Below, in pieces: positions 53,302 to 63,553 of a stretch of 64,000 bases of DNA. Source of the stretch: Alentia gelatinosa. Its lineage: Eukaryota > Annelida > Polychaeta > Phyllodocida > Polynoidae. Numbering within the stretch: the stretch's first letter is position 1; every line of letters starts with the position of its first letter. Under the pieces are notes generated by a model that saw nothing but the letters and a program-made list of their open reading frames with translations, had not been told where the DNA came from and made no database searches. The stretch lies in the NCBI GenBank assembly GCA_950022655.1, contig OX465581.1, positions 105,445,125-105,509,124 on the forward strand, written 5' to 3'. The translations under genes and the position numbers were made by a program.

Positions 53302-53865
53302 CTATTCACACATATCAATTACTTCGGCTGTCATACCTGGCCAAAAGAAAATGTCTTTAGCCCTACTAGTACTTTTATCTACATAGAGGTAACTTCTATG
53401 GATTTGTTTCAACATGCTCTTACGCATTGAGGTTGGTACGACCAATCTATTGCATCTTAGAACAAGACCTTCAGAAACATAGTGTTCATCTGGGACATTC
53501 CAAAATGGTCTGACCTCTGACGGTACTGAGTCTTTGCAATCAGGCCAACTCTGGTTGGTGTATTTCTGAACTATTTGCAAGACTAGATCTTGACCAGTTT
53601 CTCTTTGGAATTCAGTTAACCTGATATCACTGATAGGCAAGTTCCTGACAGAGTGTACTTGGTACTCATCAAGATCACTTGACTCAGATAGTGGTTGGGA
53701 TGCCCTGCTCAGGGTATCGGCAATGATAAGGTCCTTGCCTTTTCGCCAGACAACTTTGAAGGAATACTTTTGAATCCTTAACATCATGCGCTGGATGCCT
53801 GGTGGCACAGAATGGATTGGCTTTTTGTAAAGAGCTTCTAGCAGCTTGTGGTCAGTTTCGATCAT
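53302..53865 (-). pseudogene. Gypsy-type pol fragment: RNase H end to integrase zinc-binding domain
   Basis: The 187-codon frame opens with ETDHKLLEALYKKPIHSVPP and then KGKDLIIADTLSRA, the standard end of the gypsy RNase H. After a linker it has YVSEGLVLRCNRLVVP and an HHCC-like region with IHRSYLYVDKSTSRAKDIFFWPGM. The frame then stops at the internal deletion. Confidence 0.88.
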
Positions 53866-53952
53866 TATGTCTGTTCAACCATAGATGTAGTCATGGAATT
53901 TAGTACAACCCCATGTCATCTCTTTTTCTATTTGCCTGTAGTTCTTTTCTGT

Positions 53953-54321
53953 TCAAGCAATGTGACGCAAACGCTCCTCTAGTGAGTAATAACGCAAGAC
54001 AGGTATCGACGCAACACACTGTTTGAGTAATTTGAATGCATCTTGCTGGAGTTTGTCCGAGTGCCATGCAACATCTGAATTTGGAAGGAGATGCAATGGG
54101 GCTGCCTTCTGTGACAGGTTTGGAATGAATTTTCCAACGTACGTAATCATATGCAACCAACGGGTAACATTGTCAACATTCTGCGGGTTTGGAAAGTCAC
54201 AGATTGCACTGACTTTGGCAGGGTCTACCTGGACTCCTGCATTGGAAAAGCTGTGATCTTGATATGTAACAGAACTAACTGCAATCCTACATTTCATGAG
54301 GTTGAGTCCTAACCTGTTCAT
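53953..54321 (-). pseudogene. Gypsy-type pol fragment: reverse transcriptase end and RNase H start
   Basis: The 122-codon frame contains VDPAKVSAICDFPNPQNVDN, then the tract TYVGKFIPNLSQKAAPLHLL, typical of the thumb and connection region after the polymerase palm. It continues into FKLLKQCVASIPVLRYY, the approach to RNase H. It is separated from the next pol frame by a frameshift near 53,870-53,950. Confidence 0.85.
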
Positions 54322-54329
54322 GAGTGAGC

Positions 54330-54909
54330 GATCAAAGACATTAATATGCTATCATGCTCAGCGAGATCTTTACCTGCGATCAGGATGTCATCACATACAA
54401 TTTCAACACCATTGATATCGGCAAACATATTCGTAATCAAACGCTCCCAAACCTCAGAGGCAGATGAGATATCAAAAGAACTTATAACGGCCAAAAGGCG
54501 AGTTAAATGTCAATAGTCTAGACGTGGCCTCAGACACACATATTTGGTAAAACGCTTGGCCTATGTACAACACTGTGAACACTTTCTTGCCAACTAGGCA
54601 AGCTGCAACATCTTCAACTGTACGCATTGGGTAGTGCTCTCGCTGAATACACTCGTTTAGTTACCTTGGGTCAATAAATAAACGCAAGTCACCTGATTTT
54701 TTCTCAACTATTTCAAGAAAGTTCACCCATTCTATTGCATCTGTAATTGGTTCGATAATCTCCTGATCACACAATTTATCTAGAGATACCTTTAACCTTT
54801 TCAGGAGTGGATGTGGGACCCTACGTAGTGGGTTGATAACAGGTACAGCATCAGGTTTCATTTTCATATGATACACTACATTTTTTATGCATCCAAGACC
54901 ATTGAACAC
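54330..54909 (-). pseudogene. Gypsy-type reverse transcriptase palm fragment
   Basis: The 54,909-54,661 frame has VINPLRRVPHPLLKRLKVSL, LCDQEIIEPITDAIEWVN and EKKSGDLRLFIDPR, the usual finger-palm entry. At about 54,440-54,370 a different frame shows GVEIVCDDILIAGKD, whose CDD is the polymerase catalytic motif. Stops and a frame change in between make it a pseudogene. Confidence 0.85.
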
Positions 54910-55084
54910 TTAACTTGACACATACAACAAGATTCATTTCTTCACAGGAACTCAAACCTAGAACTGGTTTTTGTCTGTTGACAATAATGAATTCAGCAGG
55001 AAAATACCTGCCTTTAAGTTCAACCAGCAGTGAGACTCGGCCCTGTGGCTTGTTTGTTTGACCAAAATACCCTACCAGTTCCAT
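54851..55084 (-). pseudogene. Retropepsin remnant
   Basis: The frame reads LVGYFGQTNKPQGRVSLLVE, then PAEFIIVNRQKPVLGLSSCE. This is the flap-to-C-terminus portion of a gypsy-type aspartic protease just before reverse transcriptase. The catalytic DTGA part is not visible, and upstream sequence (VPLLIEGTKVSFK) is followed by a break. Confidence 0.7.
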
Positions 55085-55342
55085 TTTTGGTGGAAACAGC
55101 TATACACTGCTGTAGTACTTATCATACATTTTAAAGGATACTTTGGTACCTTCAATGAGCAATGGAACTCTCCATTCCCCTCTCTTGGAACATGGTTGCT
55201 GATTGTTTCTGCTAAGACCACTCCTGCAGCCACGGCCCTTGTTTACATCGCTGTCTCTGGTGTGTGCAGAACCTTGTGAGTTGCTATGCCCATGACCACA
55301 GCTTGAACCACGACCCTTCCATGCCCTCGTCTGCTCACAGCA

Positions 55343-55890
55343 TCAATGCTGGCTGCATTTGTCATTCTTGGCACATATTTCGTAGGTTGAAATTATCTTA
55401 AATGCCTTGTCTAGGGTGAGGTCATCCTCATCATACAGTTTATCTTTGAGTTTTTCATCAGGTAACAAGCTCCTTACTAACTGATCACATAAGTACTTTT
55501 CTTCTTCTTTACTGAAGTTACATGTCTCTGCTAACTTTCTTAAGCCACTAACATACTTAACAGCTGACTCTCCTGACTGTTGTGTCCTAGCAAAAGCCCT
55601 GTCTCTTTTTATGAGATTTGCTTTGGGATACAGTGTTCTTCAAATTTCTCTTTAACAGTTTCTATTTTCAACTTGTCAGAAGGGTCATCAAACTGCAGCA
55701 AATAATACACGGAACACCCCCTTGGCCCAATGACATTCAACAAACACATAACCTGCCTCTTTTCAGGCTTTTTGTCTAGGCCTGAGGGACACATCAAAAT
55801 ATCAAACTCTGTGCTAAATTTTCTCCAACCCTGAGCAACATTGCCCTGAAAATCTAGTTCCTTAGGTGGCTTGAAACTGCTAGAAGCCAT
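55343..55890 (-). pseudogene. gag of the gypsy-type element, frameshifted
   Basis: The start ATG leads MASSSFKPPKELDFQGNVAQ and WRKFSTEFDIL. After a frameshift near 55,615 the other frame gives RAFARTQQSGESAVKYVSGL, RKLAETCNFSKEEEKYLCDQ and LVRSLLPDEKLK. This is the retrotransposon gag core pattern (R-F..R-Q..GES..Y...LR.LA..C.F). A Gly-Arg-rich, nucleocapsid-like stretch follows to about 55,150. Confidence 0.85.
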
Positions 55891-56544
55891 GCTTTCTGTG
55901 ACACAACACTTGGCACCATACGAGGAAAACATACAACCTGTAATTGTGAGACAACTAAAACTTTGGCTTGTAAGTATGACACTACAACTGACATTAAAAC
56001 CTCAATCCAAAGCAAAAACCATTACTGACACTTGGACTTTGATGAAACATGTGCACTGACACTTACTTATGTGCTGTCAAAACATCCCAAACATGCACAA
56101 GGACACCTGACATTTATCTCAAGTTGACAATATCAAGGCACATACTTGTTGTTGTAGCAAACATAGTGAAAACTTCACAAAGAGAGTTAACATGACTCCT
56201 GTTGACAGTGGATTGTCTGTGGATCATTACGATGGCACGACACTATACATGTGCTTTGGTGACACTTCACATAAATCACTGATTGAAGCAAGTACATGCA
56301 TTTTGTTCCACAAACTTATGCTTCACAACTTACTTGACAACAGTACACATTGTTTTTTGGTCATGACTCCCAAATCATGCCTGAAATTGCTTCTGAAACC
56401 ATGCTCATGATAATTGACTGATGGCAAGCGCATCGTTGACGTTAACGGTAGGAGTTTATAGCAACTGCTTTATTGACATCGGTACCAAGTCTATAGGCAA
56501 GTAGACCTGGTACCAGGCAAGTAGAACTGTACTATTGTAACATA

Positions 56545-56745
56545 CACCACGGCCATAAAGGTAGTGTACCCAATACTCAATGGCTCAATGGGTGACTTTT
56601 TTTACTCTATAACGTTAGAGCCTATATAGGTGAGATAAAATCAGAAACCCACTCAATGACAATAACTTGGTCTGTACTCCACCTGGTTGGACCACAAAGT
56701 AATTCACTCAGCTTCGCACTGTGAATTACTTGTGGCTCTTGAGTC
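56545..56745 (-). mobile_element. Composite hairpin-plus-module element, truncated copy
   Basis: It has the same order as 33.2-33.55 kb: CCACGGCC..CCCAATACTCAATGGCTCAATGGGTGA, then GGTGAGATAAAATCAGAAACCCACTC, then a hairpin with AACTTGGTCTGTACTCCACC and the GTAATTCA stem. The outer module end is lost or decayed. Confidence 0.65.
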
Positions 56746-56749
56746 TCCA

Positions 56750-57812
56750 GGCCTATATAGAGCGGATGATCCACCAGGCCAGAGCAGATATTGTGGTGGA
56801 ATTGCTCAGTCTCCAGGCGTAGGTCCGGTTCTATGTGCGGGAGACACTCCCAGCGGATCCGACAGAGTTCTAGTTCTTGAAATATGATAGGTAATAAAGC
56901 GTGTTGATTATGCCAGATCTCTCACCCACACAGAGACAAAGTGAACCAGACAGGTCTATTCCAGGGTCTCAAGACTGAAGGGCCACCAGAGTGAGATTCT
57001 CATGTAGTGTTGAACTCAAATCAGCTATTCTTTTTTGTAATTCGCTACACAGATGAACTTCTATTCTTATGATTCATTCCTTGCCATACTCAAAACATAA
57101 TTTAGAACTGTGGTTTTCTGATCTCCTTTCCTTGAGAGAATGCAATGAGATCACACTCTTTCGCTGGTGTCAATCAAATACAGTTCTGAACACTGATGAT
57201 AAGTTCACAAGTTCATGCAACTGTGTCATGGCAAATGATATGCATTTGTCCGCTTACCCCTGTCTGCGCTGAACTATGACTTAGGGGTTGGTATGGTTAA
57301 ACCATGCTCATGTCCACGAATTCTCACTCTCAGACCAAGTTGGTTTATATTATACTGGGTTCTGAGAGCAGAAATACTTATTTTTGTGTTTCGCGGTGGC
57401 TTGCAGTGCCGCCTGGTGTAAAGATATGGAAATAAAAGGCATGTGGTATCCAGTTTGAAACTAACTATGCTGTTCATCAGATTTGCTACATCCATACACC
57501 AAATAGTGATAAAAGAACCCAGGCCAGTCAAGAAGTCCCGTAAATGATGTGTTTGTGATGAGTCACCCCATGTGCCACTGTTGACAGTAGAACCCCTCAG
57601 GTTGTGTGTTTGCATGTTTGTACAGAATTATAGACTATAGTGGAATACTGTGTGCTATTGCAAAGAACAGTGGTGAACACCTGGTGTATTTTTTCCATTT
57701 CTCAAAATAGCTGTAGATTGCTAAAAGGAGACCTGGTGTGGAAATCTATAGACAGTGGACCTGTACATTGACATTTTTTTTGTTTTCTTTGTGTAAGGTT
57801 ATAGTTTTTCAA
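56750..57812. other. No supported gene; possible 5' flank of the plus-strand gypsy fragment
   Basis: I see no exon or family-typical frame. The last few hundred bases before the gag start could include an LTR, but no terminal TG..CA pair or primer-binding site could be assigned. Confidence 0.4.
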
Positions 57813-58620
57813 ATGGCAACTGCAGATAAAAATTGTTTTGGTTCCTTTGCTGATAAAGTTGAGGACTTTTAGGACAATAGATAGAGGCTGGAGGCCCATA
57901 TAGCCTACAATGATATTCCAGATGCCAAAAAAGTGCACTGTTTAGTGTTTCAAATAGGCCCTTCCACCTACAAGCTATTCAAAGACCTCTGTTCGCCTGA
58001 AAAGCCCAGGGATATATGCAATTTGAGGACTTATGTGATCTTCTCCAGACCCACTTCAAATCTACCCCTATAGCACAAATTTTGGACTGCTTGTCAAGGA
58101 AAGAGTGAGAATGTTTCCTCATATGTGGCTAGGCTAAGGTCTTTGGCTGGAACCTTTTTTACCGAAGCACTTCGAGACAAACTTGTAATTGGTCTAAAAA
58201 ATAAAAGCAGGAAAATCTTCTGGCAACCAGTGAACTTACCTTTGATGCTTCAAAAATTAAAATGCCTGGCTGATGAGTTAGCACTGTCAGCCAGGTACAA
58301 CATGGAAAATGGTGGTGAGACAAACCGTGTCAACTATCGGCAGAGAAAAGGGCAGCGAAACGGGTGGCATGATGGCCGACGTGATGGGCAGTGCCAAGAG
58401 CAGTGTGACAGACAGCACAATATGCAGTGTGATGGGCAGCAGGGGTATGACAGGGGTCTCCATCAGCTACAGGCCTACATAGTTACAGTGGAGACCCTTT
58501 GCCTGTGCTCGGGAGAATCGTTGTTCCCATCAGTATTCAGGGTTCTGATATTGTAGAGGCTTCCCTGGTAGTAGTAAAGAGTAACAGACCTTGTCTTCTG
58601 GGTAGGGATCTCATAAGAAG
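57813..58620 (+). pseudogene. Second gypsy-type gag/protease fragment, plus strand
   Basis: ATG at 57,813 opens MATADKNCFGSFADKVEDF, then in-frame stops occur. Other frames continue with YNDIPDAKKVHCLVFQIGPS and YKLFKDLCSPEKPRD. Next comes an open frame at 58,125-58,556 with ARLRSLAGTFFTEALRDKLV and a charged, repetitive CDGQ/CQEQ tail. At about 58,510-58,617 a shifted frame reads VVPISIQGSDIVEASLVVVK, then SNRPCLLGRDLI, the protease end of pol. Several frameshifts show that it is dead. It is not closely similar to the minus-strand copy. Confidence 0.8.
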
Positions 58621-60590
58621 ATAAATGAAATTATAGAAAGTGATGGCTATAAACTAATTAATTAAAAATATCTCTAGACACTTGCTAGGATCAATAGGAC
58701 AACAGGGCTGTTTGGACCTCATAGATCCAGCTAATCATGACAGACCATTTTAACCCAATCATGCAAGGTGATGACTGGGAGCATCAACTTGGGCTGGGTG
58801 ATGCCTTGCTCATTTGTTTGGGTGGTCTAATTTCCAGTCAGACTTGAGGCATCATTTACAAATTAATTGTTTTCTGAAATAAAATTGGAAACATCCACCC
58901 AAAATACAAGAAACCTTCACAGAATGTAGGTATAACATCATAATGAATACTTTTAGGTGAAATAAACACAATTTTAAGGATCATGTGCCATCTCATATGA
59001 TGAAATTGGCCTCTTGTACCTGGCCCCTGGCATTATTCACCAATATAAGAACACCACTGTGTGCTTGTTTCACTGCTGTGTTTAGGGTTGATATTATAAA
59101 TTCTATTTGTTTGTTCAATGTATGATGAATTTGTTATCATAGATAAGGATTTTTTGTTCCTAGGAAAATAAATTTGCTTATGATTCAACTAATTTGATAT
59201 TAAAGACTTCCACATGCATGGAAGTCTTAAATAGAAGTGCATGGTTTAAAGCCATAGCCAAAGTGTATCAGTCACACAAAATAAAAAATAGACACAGTAG
59301 CTGATAAATACTGCCTTTTATCTGCAGTTTCTGAAGGATTCAATGAGCAGAGGGGTGCAATATAAGACATAGCTAGTGTACTATGAGGGGTAAGGCCAGT
59401 CCACAATTTAAGTTGAGACTGCTTATACTGCAACTGGAAATAGATGCACTGGTTATCATTTCTGCTTTACAAGAATCATTGGCAATAACATACACACTAT
59501 GCATGTGAGATACCAGTGCATCTTAGGGATGTACTTTTATAGAGAAGTCTGATCCAGACAGACAAGCTGCATTCTTTCAAGGAAAGTCTGTTGTTTAAAG
59601 ATCAACCATGGTTACTCTGTTTTTTTGCAATAGATCTAGCAAAACAGCAACCCAATGAGATTGCAAGAGCTGGTTGTCGGGCAGTAGAACTAAAGGTCTG
59701 TCTGTCCTTAGGAAGGCTAGGCTAGCTGATGAATTTCATACTCAACAAAAATATTTCTACAGATCATAAACAGCTGGGAAAAGAGAAAACATTCAAATAA
59801 TATTAGGAAATATGCTGACTCTGATACTATAAATCAGCTTAGGAATCCCTTCTATAGGGAATCAAATGATCATATAATACTGCACAGCTAGAGAGATAAA
59901 TCATGGATAAATCAGAAGCAGAAGCTGTATACAGTCTTGAAGGGTGAGGAAAAACAGGATGATGGGTATGTAGAAGTAAGGCCTGAGGATTGGACCAAAT
60001 CCAGCCTGGACACTAAAGCTTTGCCTGATGACATGCAAAGTAAAAGTTGAAGTGATCTCTAACTTTCACACACAGCTTTGTCTTTCAGAAGGCCAACTGT
60101 GAATGCAACTCTAGATTGTATATTGTTTTTCAAAAGTAAAAAATAGGCTTGGGCACGTTGAGATCTGGTGACAAGGCAGAGCTTATTATTGGTGGTACAT
60201 CTCTTTATGCACTGCTGACTGGCCCAGCAGTTATATTTCAAACTTATTTCAGCAATATCTTTGTGCCATGTTCAACTGCAACTTAAATATATTGACAGGC
60301 TTGATGCTGTTTGAGTTGTCAACACCGATTATAGCTTATTGGGTAAAAGTCAAAAGCGACAAGTTCACAGACTCCTATACGATTTGCGACCTAATCGTTC
60401 AACCCCTATCGGTAGATGGGCATTGGGGTTTATACACACAGTGGAGATACCTGTGGGCGACATTCCCACCTGTCTCAGTGGTCGGCCATTGTTACCGTCT
60501 TGCCCAACCTACCTTCACACAAATGTTTTCTATCGGTTTTCATCGGGTTTCTTGGTCAAGTTGGCATCTCGACTAAGATATTGTCGTGCT
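58621..60590. other. AT-rich stretch without supported genes
   Basis: It follows the protease remnant but shows no reverse transcriptase or integrase motif. A weak possible coding remnant lies at about 59,640-59,780 (AKQQPNEIARAGCRAVELKV in one frame). I cannot assign it confidently. The rest appears non-coding. Confidence 0.4.
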
Positions 60591-60972
60591 TGTAAAAGCG
60601 GGCTCCCACTATCGCAATTTGTGCCTTCGACACACTACGATAGCCTTACGACAAACGTTCCGATGAAAAAATGCATTTTTTGTCGGAAGAAAAGGGCCTA
60701 TCGTGGAAGTGGGTTTTGTGTTCCGATGAATACTACGACACACTCCGACACACTCCGACAGTGCAACGATAGAAATGCTGTGTCGTAGGCCCTCCGATAA
60801 AATCGAACATGTTCGATTTGTCGGCGTGTGTCGGTGTGTGTCGGAAGCATTCTGTATTATGTGTAGGCTATGCACGCCCCCCCCCCCTGGTTTTCCCTCG
60901 CAAAATAGCAATTGCCCCAGGAGCGTCCCTAGACAATTGCTCAGTCACCGCATTTCGGTCGATTCCACCTGT

Positions 60973-61043
<71 letters not shown>

Positions 61044-61367
61044 CCGCTTATAAGCTGACCCCCCCCCCCACACACACACATACACACTTTGGGTTCCTGG
61101 CCCCCATCCCCCCTCCCCCAGAATTTTCGTTTCCGTTTCAGTTAATTGTATATACCAATATATGGTTTTAATTGTTTGCATACCTCTTCAATCATGGCCG
61201 GTGTCGTAACCGTGGTCTTCTTTTCAACCCGTTCCGACACACTGCGACACACTGCGACACACTCCGACAAAGCCCTCCCGATAGCTCTACGATTGGAAAA
61301 TTTCTTATCGTAGCCCAATCGGAGCACTAATCGTAGTGTGTCGGGATAGTGGGAGCCCGCTTTTACA
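60591..61367. mobile_element. 777-bp TIR element with CGACACACT subterminal repeats
   Basis: The ends are perfect inverted repeats starting TGTAAAAGCGGGCTCCCACT and continuing ATC. Inside each end are clustered copies of a 10-bp motif like CGACACACTC or CGACACACTG (about 60,628-60,860 and 61,234-61,345). Such repeated subterminal motifs are typical transposase-binding arrays. The interior holds a (TA)n tract and C runs and no transposase, so it is non-autonomous. Target duplication is not clear. Confidence 0.8.
60976..61042. repeat. (TA)n microsatellite
   Basis: About 33 uninterrupted AT dinucleotides, inside the 777-bp TIR element. Its Ile-Tyr frames are artefacts. Confidence 0.98.
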
Positions 61368-61573
61368 CTAAGCCCTACAATCCGACAGGTTCAAAATGCG
61401 TCAAATCATCGATGAAAAAGACCCAGAAGTTAAGAGCACTGGGGAAAAAGAAAGAAAACAAGAGGTAGGCACCCCAGATACGCTTCGTGAAGAAATGCAT
61501 GGAGTGTACCACGATATGGTGACCAGAATGCTTCATTTGGATGAATCGATCGATAGTTTGGTTCAACAAGTTT

Positions 61574-61661
61574 CCCCTATCCATATCCCTAACCCTATCC
61601 CTATCCCTCCCTATCCCTAACCCTATCCCAAACCCTAACCCTATCCATATCCCTATCCATT
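61574..61661 (+). repeat. Degenerate telomere-like CCCTAA/CCCTAT tract
   Basis: About 88 bp consist of CCCTAT, CCCTAA and CCATAT hexamers, including CCCTAACCCTATCCCAAACC and CTAACCCTATCC. The perfect telomeric hexamer is in the minority, so this is an interstitial telomere-like or independent hexamer microsatellite rather than a chromosome end. Confidence 0.75.
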
Positions 61662-62209
61662 CTTCAAATTGTCTTAAGAGCAAAATATTCCTTACTCTGA
61701 TAACACGCTCATTTTCAATTAATTTTTCGTTGTTCTTTTCTAATTAGAAGGAGCTTACAATATTTATCAAGGAGGTCTCACATTCCAAAACACAGGAAAT
61801 AGCATATAAGTCTTCTATCATTTGTGTGGTTGCAATTAGAGTCCTAAATGAAGAATGTCCAGATTTATGGAAATTTTGGCCGAAAATCCATGATGGCCAC
61901 TCCCCACATGTTTGTTTATGGTGAAATGATTGATAAATCAATCATTTCATATCTTTATGTTCATCTTACACACATTTGAGGTGATTCATATAGGTTTGTT
62001 CTTGGATATAACCATTCTGAAAAGTGTTATAGTGCTCTGTGATGGCCAATTTTCAAAATGGCTCCCGGGACTTATCTGCAATACCTGTGCATCTAAAAAA
62101 ATGTCTTTTGGGCTCCCTTAACCATGTAGCAAAACTAATGCTTATTTCATTAAATGCACAATACTGCATAAATTTGAGCTATATCTGCCCCACTATTACT
62201 ACAATAAAA

Positions 62210-62690
62210 CCCTGTGTAAGCCGCCACCCTACATTCCGGGTAAAGGTGCTCGCCTATGCAGAGTGTCCGCTTACGCTGGGTTTTCAAGTTTCCTCTGGGC
62301 CAATGTATATGCAAGTGTTATATACCGATATGTAGGGGAGACAGTGGGGTTGGTAGATCTGAAATCTATTTTTCAATATCTTAACTGGATTCTAAGTTAT
62401 TAAATTTGAATTCAAAAATTATTTTCTATGAATATACTCACACATACTCATAGAAAAACACAGATTTTTAGTAGGGTATCCATAAGAGGTGTCCGCTTAC
62501 ATGGGGTTTTAGGCTTTTTCATACCGAAATAACTTTCCGCTTACGGCGAGTGTCCACTTAGGCGAGGTACCTACTTACGCTGGGTTAAATTAAACATCTA
62601 ATAGGAGACAAAAATTTCAATCTGAGCAAAAGTGGCCACTTACACGGGGTTTCTGCTTACGTGGGGTATCCGTTAGGCGTGGTTCTTTCT
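62210..62690. repeat. Cluster of degenerate CCGCTTACG-GGGGTTTT repeats
   Basis: At least eight related motifs recur: GTGTCCGCTTACGCTGGGTT (about 62,262), GTGTCCGCTTACATGGGGTT (about 62,490), TTCCGCTTACGGCG, GTGTCCACTTAGGCGAGGTA, CCTACTTACGCTGGGTT, GGCCACTTACACGGGGTTT, CTGCTTACGTGGGGTATCC and CCGTTAGGCGTGG. They share a core of TCCGCTTACG then TGGGGT. Spacing is irregular, so it is not a simple tandem satellite. The function is unknown. Confidence 0.7.
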
Positions 62691-63136
62691 TTATCTATCA
62701 CTAGTTGTTTATTCTTATCCTCCAGTTGTTTATCCTTATCGTTCATCTCTTATGAACTCATACATGCACTGCACTGGATTTTGACAATTTATAACAGTGG
62801 TTCTACCGCCCCCCTCCTCTGGTGCTATCTTACAATCTCCCGGTGGATGGTGGTGGAATGGTAATCACTCAGTGCCCTATACGTCGGGCCCTGAATCGGA
62901 CCAGGTTCTCATTACATGGCGGACGTACATTAATCAGAGTCGGCTTTCGAAGCCAATAGACGTTATCAGCGTCTGATTATTTGTGTTTCCTATCAGCCGC
63001 TGATGTAAACAGATTCATGGGGGTCCATCCAGCCTGCTTCAGGGTGCCAAGATGCAGACTTGGAACCACAGTAACAGGCACCAAGACTCATCAGAAGCTT
63101 CTAGTCACCCTTTGTTCCAAAGCGGTTGTGACTCAT

Positions 63137-63553
63137 GGAATAGAGGGAAACTATGTTCCGGTGAGAGAAAGTCAACATTACGAGGTCAGGACCTCGGAAA
63201 AATTACTGCCCAAGGGGTCAGCCGCGTGCAGTAATTTTTCCGGTCCTCACAAAGTAACTTTGACTTACTCTTACTGGTACTTGGTTTCCCTATTCATATA
63301 TACCTTCAAACATCGATAAAAATTGTTATGTCTTTACCTGCAATAGCCCAAGAAAAATGGCCACCCTTATCGAGTAACTGCAACAGCTCTGTTTTCGTGC
63401 CGGTGCTCTTTATATCACGTGGTCAACCCGGGACGAAAACGTCAGCCCAGCACGAAAACGTCAGCCTGGGACGAAAACGTCGCCTCGCTTCATAACTCAT
63501 AATTACTGCACCCCCAGCAGCGGTATGTAAGTTTGGTTTGGGTTTATAGGAAT
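63137..63553 (+). mobile_element. Non-autonomous palindromic element, three-unit family, copy 3
   Basis: It runs from GGAATAGAGGGAAACTATG through a hairpin with arms AATTACTGCCC..CAGTAATTTTTCC. The hairpin ends at TTGGTTTCCCTATTCATATA. The AAATGGCCACCC block follows, then three 18-bp units GACGAAAACGTCAGCC (about 63,430-63,483), CACCCCCAGCAGCG and TTATAGGAATG. It is the most complete copy in the window. Confidence 0.8.

Larger units (their letters stand above)
52870..55890 (-). mobile_element. Decayed Ty3/gypsy-type LTR retrotransposon body
   Basis: Reading leftwards there are gag (55,890-55,343), a protease remnant (about 55,084-54,900), reverse transcriptase (about 54,910-54,330), RNase H and its connection (about 54,321-53,690), an integrase zinc-binding region (about 53,500-53,302) and an integrase C-terminal tail (about 53,290-52,880). 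Frameshifts and stops separate them and the integrase catalytic core is missing, so the copy is dead. I could not delimit LTRs or a primer-binding site by eye. Confidence 0.9.

Noticed and set aside
60339..60788. 149-codon plus-strand frame
   Set aside because: It runs across the left boundary of the 777-bp TIR element into its CGACACACT array, with no family features; it is likely fortuitous.
60775..61181. Ile-Tyr repeat proteins
   Set aside because: They are translations of the (TA)n tract inside a transposon.
61574..61661. A true chromosome end
   Set aside because: The hexamers are degenerate and normal unique sequence continues on both sides.
62981..63319. 112-codon plus-strand frame
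   Set aside because: Its second half is the hairpin of the three-unit transposon family; the same kind of frame appears in copy 1.
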